Under the pieces are notes generated by a model. It did no database searches. It had not been told where the DNA came from and was given only the letters and a program-made list of their open reading frames with translations. Below, piece after piece: positions 27,001-38,800 of a DNA stretch of 64,000 nt (position 1 is the stretch's first letter; every line of letters begins with the position of its first letter). The translations under genes and the position numbers were made by a program. Source of the DNA: Hirundichthys speculiger (Eukaryota; Chordata; Actinopteri; Beloniformes; Exocoetidae); NCBI GenBank assembly GCA_018398805.1, contig JAGFBZ010001170.1, forward strand, positions 1,141,001-1,205,000. Reading direction: 5' to 3'.

Positions 27001-30000
27001 AATGCATGCTAATGCAGGATGAGGTAATGTTGTCTCTAAGCAACACTGTTGTCCTCACTACCAGCAACTAAACAAGAACCTTGGTTTCCATTCATGGTCC
27101 CCAATGACAGTGATTTAAAGCTGCCAGAATAAAAATAAGTGTGGAATGAATGGGACATTTTTTTTAATATTAGGGAATGTTTTCTGCAGAGTCAATGAAA
27201 CATGATTGCGCCTCTACACATACGGTAATGTTATTACCTAAATCTTCCTGGACGTTTGCAATTATAAAAGGTTGTGGAGTTTACTGCATTTCAGTGAATC
27301 ATTTTTAATCCCCTTTAAAAATACTGCAACGGCACTAAGAAGTCCAAAAACATGTGCCAAAATGGTAAGTGTGAAGTTGGAAGCTGACCGCTCTGAAAGT
27401 AATTAAAGCTTCAGTTTATCCATAAATTGAAACATTGTTCAGAAGTTGGCAGATGTAACCATGTGTCACATTTGCTCGGCTGGCTTTTAAAAATAATTCC
27501 CTGGCTCAGAATGAAATGAAAAATGTTCCATCCACCTTTTTTGGAAACCAATTAGGTTAATGTAGGAGTCTTGTTGCAGAGGAAGCCAGGGCTTGCTTTG
27601 ACTGTGATAAAATGGATACAAGTAAGAATGTTAATGGACAGTTTGGGATCTCCCTCAGCAGTGGTGCAGACAGTCTCTCCCTCCCGAACCTACCTCTTGT
27701 TTGCCAGCTCATTCAGGCTCAGCAACAAGTGCTCCATGCTCACAAAGGTTCCTCTGTTTAACTACTATTCGCTAATTGGACAGCTACACATGCACATAGT
27801 TTCTCATGTCTCTATTTTTCTAGTATCTTCTAATACTGCAAAGTTTTTTTTCCCCTCCAAGGTATTTCTTTATTAAGTTAATCAGTATTTCATTTTGTTG
27901 TAATAAAATGTAATATACTTCTCAAACCTTTGCTGTATGAAATAATATGGTGGCGGGGGGGCATCAAGGCAAGTCCTAAGTCTGCCTCTCCTCCATGGCT
28001 GGAATGTCCAAAACATCACCTTTGGGAGGTAACCAGATACCCAAACTGCTTCAAATGTCTTCTTTCGAGACAGTGTTAATTCTGCTCTGGGCCCCTCACC
28101 CATCGCCAACAGTAAGCCCAGCCACCCTTCTAACGAAGCTCATTTTCACCACTTGTATCGTATCCTTTTGGGTACTTTCCATGGATCACAACTAATGGTT
28201 GAGGTTGGAGCATAGATTGACTGGTGAATCTATGGCTTTGCCTTTTGGCTGAGCTCTCTTCACAGTGACGGACAGGCTCCAATCCTCCTATCTCCCACTC
28301 CCTTTTATCCCCTCTCATAAAGATGACCCCTAGACCCCAGCTCTTTCACCTGATGAAATAACTCGTACTAAAAGGTGGACATTCCACCTCATTTCATATT
28401 GTCTAGCTTTCAATGGACTACTATTTTCTTGTGAGTATCACTAAAAACATCAGTACCGTGTGTTTACTACTGATTGGCATCCTGTCATGCCAAAGTAAGG
28501 TGAACATGGTAAACTGCTGTCTGTTTAAACATCAACACATCAGCACTTAGGTTGGTAGTTCATATGTTTGTTCTGTGCCTTAGTACAAAGTCCCACAGCT
28601 AGTACAGCATCTGAAGGCAACTTTTTAACCAGGGTTTTGTATCAAAGTCATCACTTGTAAGAATCTCAGAGTTCTGATTGCACAAATTAAAAAAAATTGA
28701 AATGGATAATATGGATTAGACTCCAAGAATGTAGTCCTAAAGTTGGTGAACAGCTGCTGGTGTAATAAATTTTTCAGGCCAGACATTAATAATTTAACTT
28801 TAATAATCCTGTTTTGTGTTTCAGGTGCCATTCCCAGTTCTTCAGGGGGAAGGAGTTGAATATCTTGGCCATGCTGATGAAGCCATCATTGCCATTTCTA
28901 ACTACAGACTCCACATCAAGTTCAAGGACTCCGTCATAAATGTGAGCAAACATAAGAGCCACAGACTTTTTGCTTCAGTGTAAAGTGAGCGATTACAGCT
29001 GCTGTGCCACGCCACTCTGAAAGCCAATAGCAGGAGAGAGGAGAATTTAGTTTGGACTTGCATAGGCTTTTCCCCTTTTTCTCATAAATTTTATAAACCC
29101 ATAACTATGCTAACAAGGCAAGTATTTTTCATGGAGGACTTGTAAAATGGTTTTAGTCATATTCCACCGTACTTGTGACGAAGTTCTTTTCACTAGGATT
29201 TGTACCACAGGAGTAGCGGGCTCTCTGATCTTCAGACAGTGGAGGTTTAATGTGACATCCAAGCTCCAGAGGCTCGGCCCCTACTGGCACTGATGTCCTG
29301 CTGACGTCAGGCTTTGCTCAAACACAAGCAGACCAATTGTTTGCGTTCACTGGCAGTGAAATTCTTCCTTCTTCCCAAATCCTCGTCATCTTTTCCAGAA
29401 GGATTCCGTTTCTTGAAAAGATGGCAGGGGTTGTAAAAAGGAGGAGGTGGTGCGAGCTGATCACAGGCCATTAAAGTCACCTCTTCAGCTGATTTTACTT
29501 GAGCACTTTCTATTAACTTTCCCCAAACAACTGATCTCCATGTAAGGCCGAGTACTATACTGACCCCAACAGCACAGATGAACTCTAAATGAATGCCAGC
29601 AAGCCTCAACCTCTCACCCACATCTCCCTTCCCATCACCCCATACTTCTTCTTGTTTTCTTGCCCTTTGCTCTCTCCTTGTTTGTCTTTCTCTCCATGAT
29701 TTCCATTTGCTGAGGACATGTGCTGCAAGTAGCACACTCTGTTATCCACTCAGTTATCGTTCATCTCACACTGTCTTTGGTGTTTTCTTTTTAACTCTTC
29801 CTTTTCCTTTTGTCTTCTATATTTTTTTGAGGTTTAATATTTTTTTTCCCATTTCCTCCTGTCTTTTGTCTTCCCTCCCTCCCTCCCTCTCTCTCCGTTT
29901 GTGCTCCATGGTGTCACTGTGTTTTAGATGTACCCAGGTGTGGACAATCAAATCTCTGTGAGTACCACATGATGAAATGCCCCCCCCCTCTGCCACAGTC

Positions 30001-33000
30001 TAGACAACTTTGTCATTTGTCACTTAACTTGGTTAGAAAGCACTGAACACAAACTGAGTGAAAGTGGTGATGATGGATTTTCAAATTTCTGCAAAGTGGC
30101 TGTCATGCAGATATACCAAAAAACAAGTACTCCCCCCCACCCACCCAAGATTTGAAGGAGTTACTTTACTTACCCATACAAGATCCATGGCGTGATGTTG
30201 CATAAAGGTTTATCCACAGCTGAAGGTGTGAGGGTGACTTTTATGAATGCTGCCAGCACCTACATTCTACATTATTACATGCTTCAGAAGCATACATCAG
30301 GTTTATTACTGTTATTTAGTATCATGAGAGATTTAAAGATTAAGTAAGAATACCAAAGAACCCTTTTCCTCCTCTTAAGTAAAGAGAGAGCTTTATACCA
30401 TAGCAACTGGATATCCTGTACTGACTCTGTACTGAACCAGAGGATGGGAACTTTATTACAGATGTGCTGCTTGCTCAGACAGTGGGATGTCAGGCTGATT
30501 GCACATGCTCTCCGTCTCCCCCTACAGGTGCCACTCAGGCTGATAGAAGGCGTGGAGAGCAGAGATATGTTCCAGCTGCACATAATCTGCAAAGATTCGA
30601 AAGTTGTCCGGTAAGAAGAGCTGATCACTAGTGTGCATATTTCAATATGTAATGCAGTTTTGCTAAGCCTTTAGAAATAAAGTTACGCTACTTTTGCCGT
30701 GCTTGACCTCTCATCCATATTTACAGGCGTGTAAAAATATTACTCCTTATGTAATAACATTATGCTAACATAAATGTGTTGGTCTTCATCCTCTACTAAC
30801 ATTAGAGATCCTGATCATCTCAAGTCTTTCCCATTTTCATTTTTCCATGATTGTTTACTCTTTTGTTATGATGATGTTTCTGTGTGACAAATGACTTTGT
30901 TAAAAAGAAACAAGACTCATAAGGCTTATAGGTGTAATATTCCCTAATATTATAATTCCCATGCACGACTAAAATAAATTGTGAAAAACACAGACATTTT
31001 AATTGTAACCCCTGACAAAACAAATCATCTCTGTCGCAAAATGTACATTAATCTGTTTATAGTTTGTGGAAGAGAGAGTCAAAGATGTAACAACAAAACA
31101 ATTACATTTAATAGTTGAACTTTTTAAAACATTCTTTTAAAACCTTTCCCCTCGGCTTAATAAAAAAAAAATGATAGAACAATATAACTTTTTACAAAGA
31201 TAAATAGGGTTCTATTTTGAAAAAATGTAGCACATATTTTAACCTAAAGTACCCAATGTCAGAATCAAATAAAATATAATAAATATAAAAATAAAATGTA
31301 GTAAATGAATATAAACAAAAATGGATATCAAAATATTGATTTTATGTTGCTGCTTTGATTTATTTATTTATTTATTTTTTAGTTTTTGCAGTAGTGGCCT
31401 TTGTTCATGGTGGAGGGAGACAGGAGGGGCGGCAGGGGGAGGGAGAGGGTGGGGAGGGCACGCGGCGGAGGGACATCCAGGCCAGGAGTCGAACCCGCAA
31501 CCAACCACACAAGGACTATAGATGGGCCACCCGCCATTACCACTGTGCCAGCAGGGTTGTTGCTGCTTTTAGATGTAGTTTTTGCTAAAAGATTTCCCAG
31601 CTTTCATAGAAAACAGGAGCAAAACAGCTTCCTGAAGGCCCTTCCTAAAGCAGATGATTTGAACCACATTTTCTGTGTTCCATTTGATATTTTTGTCAAC
31701 TGGAGAGCTCGCAGGTGTTGTTATTTGTAATAGAGAAATATAACGGACTCCTCAGATAAGATCTTCCTGTTAGCATGACACATACAACAACCATCAGCGG
31801 CATAACTCAGTGGCTAGTTCAAGCCTGCAGTTACATTTGTTGTGGTATGTACAGGAGCTGGCCTCGCCTGCATCCACAACCACCGACTGAGTCTTGATGA
31901 TTCCCACAAAACCCTCAGTCACAGTTGGTGATTGCTTATCAAACCTAACACTGTTCTCAGACCTTGAAAATATGTTTACCTTGAACAGCTGAACGCACTG
32001 TTTGTAGCTCTTCTGCTTGCATAAAAAGGCAACTGTTGCACACATGCTATACGGTAAATGTTTTGCCCCACACTCTCATTCTCATCTTCCTAGTTTTTCT
32101 TCATTTTAGCATACATTTCCAGTAATGTCTTTAATATAGCTCTCAGGTTCAAACTAAGCCTGAGCAAAAGCAATATTTATCTCACTGTAGGGTCCTGGGC
32201 CCATTGGAGGCCATCGTATGATGGACTTTGAGTGGGGGAAAAAAAAAGAGTACTTGAGTCTTTTAAATATCACATCCACATATGTTATTTTAATAAACCA
32301 AACATCATAATTATAGAAAAGAAATCATAATGTATTCCTAAACAGATGTTTGTGGGGTTCAGGGATCCTGATGTTGTGAAACCAAAGTAAACTTGGCTAC
32401 TTAGCAGATTCAATTCATTTTAATTTAACCTTATTTATGTAGCGTCTATTACAATACAAATTGTCCTAGCCGCTTTCCAGAGACCCAGAGCATGACCCCC
32501 GAGCAAATATAGATAAACATTAAACTTGCACTCAGAATGAGTCATTTATGGCTACGATTGTTTCTGGCATCTCTTCCATTGCTCTCCTGCATGGCATTTG
32601 CATTTGTGTGCAATGAAGTGCAGCAGAACAGACAGGATCAGGTATGAGGATAGTTACTTAAGCTAATGTGAAATAAACATTTCCTAAAAAAGGTGTCAAA
32701 CTGCCTTAAACCAAAGATGGATAGATGTTAATGCCAAACATCTTAATGGTGAGGACATGAGGTCTGAGACTTGCTGCTGATGGCAGGGAAGCTCAACGGA
32801 GCGGCAGCAGATGATGGTTCTGCAGCATCCCAAAATAAAAGAAGACGGCCAAGCCAAAGCTCTCAGCCACTCACACCGAAAATATTACTATTTAAAATAT
32901 GATTTTAATGGCAGTATTCCATTTTTAACTTTAACAACAGCGAATTACACTGTAGCTGTCATAATCAATTCAACTGGATCAGAGAAACAACTAATTACAT

Positions 33001-34923
33001 GGGAATATTACACATGCATAAATTGATATCATTAATGAAGTGTTCAGAGACTTGCAGCCTGGCATTTTTTAAATAATTCTATAATTTCCTGTAATCTGTT
33101 CTGATATTATAACTTATGTCTGAGAAACTTTAGAGAATCACCAGTTACAACACATTTTCATCCCATTTGACCTTTTTTAATTTAAAAAAATGTATTATGA
33201 AAATGGAAATCAATCTCTCTTCATTACATTAGAATGAGTAACTTATTTCTTTAATTACTGAGTTGCCATTCTAGCATGTTGCACCAGCGCTCATTCTCCC
33301 AGTTCTCAAAGCATCATTTTTACAGGGACCTTTTAGATATCTGGTTTCCCTAATCTCTCTAATAAAATCACTGGCTGCCCTATAGATGCCACTTTGCAAC
33401 ATTCAAGCAGTGCCAGGAATGGGTCAAGCGTCTGAACCGAGCCATTGCCCACCCATCTCGTCTGGAGGACCTGTTTGCTCTGGCCTATCATGCTTGGTGT
33501 CTTGGAGGCAGCGCAGATGATGAAGACCAGCACGTTCATCTCTGCCGCCCAGGTTCACATCTTCACATCTTCAGAACCACATATTGAAGTCTGAGAAAAC
33601 TCTTAGGGATGCATTTTTATATTAACGTTCTCCCTCTGTGCTGTGTATCTGTGCAGGTGAGCATGTGCGTCACAGAATGGAAATGGAGGTCAAGAGGATG
33701 GGCTTCGATACACAGAATGTGTGGAGAGTGTCCGACATCAACTGCAACTACAAGTATGTGACAGAGCCTTTACCATAGATGGTATGACTCCTCTGCGATA
33801 GCAGATAAGTGAACTGTATGTATTACTGGTACTACAGAATACTGTCTGTTCAGAAAGTGAATGTTGAGTGGCAGACTTTCTGACAGGTATGTCTTTGAGA
33901 GCTGTAACAGAGTGGAAGCACTCACCACAACGTTGCCAAACGGAATAGATGTTGCATGTTTGAACTCTGATTTGAAATTGGAGCTTTACAATTCTTCTGA
34001 ATTATATGGAATATTTGGATACTAATGAGAAGGTGGCTTTAAAAGGTTTCTGTCTGAGGAAAGTTGTTGTAGTCAGAATAAATGAGAGGCTTTCAGACTT
34101 TGAGTTTGAGTGTCTCTGGAGAAAGAGACATGAGAGGTACATACAAGTAATGTGAAAGGCAGTCCTCCCTGAATTGACTGAGAATATTTGCATATGAATT
34201 AATTGTTTGTCTTTGAGCTGTAACACAATCTAATCAGAAAACAACATGATCTGCATATTGATCTGCATTGATATCTTGTACATCCATTGTGAATAAAAGT
34301 CAATCAATTGTAAAATCACTGACAAAACTCAAAGCTCCATGCAACAGTAGTCAGGTACAGAATGGAAGTAATCCACTGACACTTCTCTGCCCATCAATAA
34401 GTGTGCTGGAAAGAAAAAAGCTTAAGGCACATGTTAAATGGCACAAAATTGACAAAAGCATTTCTCAAATTTCTTAAACAAATTTAGCATTGTTTTTTTC
34501 TCCTGATTTCACAGGTGTGTTTTAGCAAGTCTTGTCTTTAACACCCACTAATTTAATACCTGTCCTACAAAACTGGATGCAATGTGGCTGCAAGTAGAAT
34601 TTCATTGGAGGCTGACACTTAAGTCATATCAATAACACCAAAGACGCACTTATTTTACTATAAATAATGCACCACAAACTTGTGTGTATACCTTTTTTTT
34701 TTTAAATCATTCTGTATTTTGCAGTTTGGACAAAAGAAAAGAAAATTAACAAAGGGAAAAAAACTGCAAAAAAAAAAGAGCGCCTGTGAGGAGAGCATCC
34801 CGCTAAGGGAGACAGGCATACAGGACAACGGGCTAATTAAACAAGCTGCGGCCTGCTGAGGCCCATGACTCAGCATAGTATTTTATTTTCCTATATTTCC
34901 TTTTTTCTCTCTCTCTCTCTCTG

Positions 34924-35007
<84 letters not shown>

Positions 35008-35769
35008 GCTCTCTCTCTCTCTTTGTCTGTCTCGCTCTCTCTCTGTCTCTCTCTCTCTCTCTCTGTCTGTGTGTCTCTCTGTCTCGCTCTCTCTCTCTCT
35101 CTTTGTCTGTCTCGCTCTCTCTCTGTCTCTCTCTCTCTCACTCACTCTCTCTAGGTAAATAGGGACTGAGAAAGTATCATGGGAGAGAGAAAAGAGACGA
35201 GAGACAGATGGAGTTATCAGTGGCGCTGAGAGTTATTGATGCATCAGTGATATGTGGAGATGTCAATGATAATGCAGCATCATAAACTGAATTTAGTTCC
35301 CCACTGAAAATGGATTACCTTTCGTTCCTTCTCCAGGTTGTGCTCCAGCTACCCGCAGAAGCTCCTGGTTCCAATATGGATCACTGATAAGGAACTGGAG
35401 AGTGTGGCTTCTTTCAGATCCTGGAAGAGGATCCCTGTGGTGGTCTACAGGTAGGCTTACTGAAGCACAGTGGTGGGCAAACCATCATGCGTTTTCTCCA
35501 GCATGCACAAGAACGTTTTTATTGACTCTGTGATTTGATATTCCAGGCATCAGAAGAGCGGGGCGGTGATCGCCCGCTGCAGCCAGCCTGAGATCAGCTG
35601 GTGGGGCTGGAGGAATACAGATGATGAGTACCTTGTGACGTCCATCGCTAAGGCGTGTCAGATGGACACCGGAGCCAAGGGGGCACCAGCCAGCCGACAA
35701 CGAGGGGAAGCACCTGACTCTTCTGACAGTGATTTTGGTAAAGCAAATTTCTCTTTGAGATGAATAAAA

Positions 35770-35819
<50 letters not shown>

Positions 35820-38800
35820 AAGCTGCTTTTCATTTTTTAATTTTCATTTGCACTATTACTGAATTGTAGGAGATGGTATTGCTACATTCAATTTTATTTG
35901 TATCGCGTCTGTTACAATGGAAATCATCTTTAGGTGCTTTACAGAGACCCAGAGCATAGTGCGAATTACGGGGGGGTTTGGGGGGGTTTGACCCCCCCCA
36001 ATTACAACTTCGACCCCCCTAAAGAAGGTACAAATTGTCATTTTTGTCATCTTCGACCCCCCTAAAGATCTCTAGAAAATGTTGACCCCCCCCCAATTGT
36101 CATTGTATAATTTGCACTCTGACCCAGAGCATGACCCCTGAGCAAATATCATGAAGTAAAATTATAATATTACACTAATCAAGGATAATAGCAAGTAAAA
36201 AAAACTCTCACAGTGGGAGAAAGAAACCTTTAAGCCAAACAGTGGCAAGGAAAAACTCCACTTTGAGGAAGAAACCTTGAGCAGGACTTGGCTCATATGG
36301 GGGGACCTTTCTGTCGAAGGCCAGCTGGGTAAAGAAAGAAAAAGAAAACAGAGAGAGGAGAGCACACAAATGACTGACTGAAATGACTACATAAATAGAT
36401 GCAGGTAGCAGCACTGAGATGAGATGGTCACCGGTCACCGCGCCATTCGGCACCCCGAACACATCAACACACACAGGTGGAGGTAAACGCTGGGATGGAC
36501 AGAGGATGGAACTGCAAGTCAGCATGCAAACTCTAGACTGCAAACATACAGAAAGAAAAGATTAAAAAAAAGGGGGGCAAAACAGCACAACAAACTACAG
36601 GAAAGTTTGTTACAGTTACAGTAACGAGGTGCTCCTCATTAACTAGAGATTGAGCTGGAGGAGGAAGAAGGGAGGAGGAAAGAGATGGAAGGGGAGCAGA
36701 GCAGTGAAGACAGCATTCAGCAGATCATGTTGGTGTCCCCCTGCAGCGTAGGCCTATAGCAGCATAGCTATGACGAAGCTGTGATTAAGACAAACCCACT
36801 CTAGTCTTGGCTCCTACAACTATGGCTATAACTATTAGCCCCTACAAACTATTGTTTAGACTAACTGTAGGCTCTACTAAACAGAAATGGTTTCAGTTTA
36901 GTTTTAAAGATGTAGGTGGTCTCTGCCTCCTGAACCCAAATTGGTAGCTAGTTCAATAATAAAGGTGACTGGTAGCAGAAGGCCCGTCCTCCAAACCTAC
37001 TTGTAGATATTTTAGGAAACAAGAGTAATCCTGCACTCTGAGAGCGGAGAGCTCTATTAGGAGCATAACATGCTTTCAGGACTTGTAGATAAGGAGGAGC
37101 TAGGCCAGGGGTGGGCAATCCCAGTCCTCGAAGGCCGCTGTCCTGCATCTCTTAGATGTTTTCCTGCCACAACACACCTGATTCAAATGAATGGATCACC
37201 ATCAGCATGTTAGAATTTTAGACTCGATTCGAAATTTCACAGGAAGCCTAAGGAGGGAGGCTAATTCATAAGAGACATGATCTTTGTTGCGGATTTCCGT
37301 CAGCACCCTCGCTGCTGCATTCTGGATCAGTTGGAGGCTATTCAGCGAGCTTTTCGGACATCCTGCCAACAGCGCATTACAATAATCCAGTCTAGAACTG
37401 ACAAACGGGTAGATTAATTTTTCAGCATCACCCTGGGAGAGGAGGCTCCTAATCTTGGCAATATTTTGGAGATGAAAAAAGGCAGTCTGACAAACCTGAT
37501 TAATATGCTGCTTAAATGACATATCTTGATCAAAAATGAAAAAAAAAAAAATTTCACAGCTGTGCTGGAGGCCAGCTTAAACTCAGTTATTCCATTCCTC
37601 AGGTGTTAGGGACCAAAGACAATAACCTCTGTTTTATACGAATTTAGATGCAAAAAGTTGGAGGTCAGCCAGGACTTAATGTCATTAAGACACCCTTGAA
37701 GTTTACATAAGGATTTCAGACTCAAAAGGGACAAAACAAACTTAAGCATTTATGCATGTAAATACCAAAATATCAGGCCAACAGCTGAAAATAATGCTGA
37801 ACACCAGTACCTAGTAATGTACTTGCAGATATATCACTAATTTTCCATCAATAAATTATACTCAAAATTGACTGATCCTTTACGTTTACATGCTGAAAGT
37901 TTATAAAGAAGAGAAGGTGTGAATCCATGTGTGTCACTGCATTATAATCCATTTTTGATCAGACTGTTACTGCAGCTTGTACACAAAAACAATCCTTTAC
38001 TCATTTTTCAAACTTTATTTTTCAAAGATGACACCAATATGTCAAATTGTGAAGTTCTGGGTATACAGCCAGTGACAGCGCATCACCGAGCAGTTGTGCA
38101 GAGAGGAGTAGTTCAGTTTCTGTCAGTGATTACTTGTCTCTCTGTGTGGTAGCTGTTGAAAGCAGGCCTCTTTTGATTGGCATCAAGAGGAGATATTGAT
38201 TTTCAGAAGGATACAAATGGACTCAATTTCTGTTAATCATGTCCAGAGTACCTCTTCTCCTCAGGTTTATTCATCTGCCTGTTTTCTTTGCCCGTTTCTC
38301 CTCAGACTCCTCTCTGACAGGTGGCTCTGGCTGTGATGAAAACACTGTTCCACAGAAACTGCTGATCCTGGATGCCCGCTCTTACACCGCCGCAGTGGCG
38401 AACCGAGCCAAGGGCGGAGGCTGTGAATGTGAAGGTTTGTCTGATAAAACATCTGTGAAATTTAATTGATTTTATTCTGATTCTGATACTGATCCTGCTC
38501 AGGGATTGAAAAGGGGAGCAAAAGTTCATTGAAGTAAACAAGCTGCTCTTTTGTGTTAACAATTATAAAATTGCTGTTATGTTAGCATAAAGCTGCACAA
38601 TTCACGTGTTATCGTAATATGCTAAATTATGGAAGTTAAATATTTCTTCTGTGTCTTACCTTGTTTATGTCTGTGACCAATAGTGGACTTTTTTGTTTTG
38701 TTTTTTTGTTTAGAGTACTACCCAAACTGTGAGGTAATGTTTATGGGAATGGCCAACATCCACGCCATCCGCAACAGCTTCCAGGCTCTGAGAGCTGTCT

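Larger units (their letters stand above)
30611..33385. other. mtmr4 intron 4
   Basis: Mostly AT-rich. It holds the tRNA-derived SINE at 31.4-31.55 kb and an antisense L2-like tail at 32.41-32.52 kb. No other gene is seen. Confidence 0.5.
35885..37715 (-). mobile_element. L2-like LINE, 3' half, antisense to mtmr4
   Basis: Minus-strand frames give [58 protein letters not shown] and [16 protein letters not shown], and then [20 protein letters not shown] with [10 protein letters not shown]. This is the C-terminal third of a fish L2-type reverse transcriptase. About 1 kb of 3' UTR follows, ending in the ATTGA-type tail. It is interrupted by an hAT-like fragment (37106-37210) and a 163-bp insertion (35958-36120). 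Confidence 0.85.

Noticed and set aside
29307..29735. 142-codon minus-strand open frame
   Set aside because: No recognisable domain. It lies in mtmr4 intron 3, is low-complexity in places and has no splice or promoter context.
31390..31552. tRNA gene
   Set aside because: Only the A and B box-like motifs are present. A folded cloverleaf and a 3' terminator are absent, so a SINE is the better call.
34833..35158. Long open frames (Ser-Leu or Arg-Glu repeats) on both strands
   Set aside because: They are translations of the CT microsatellite and have no coding character.
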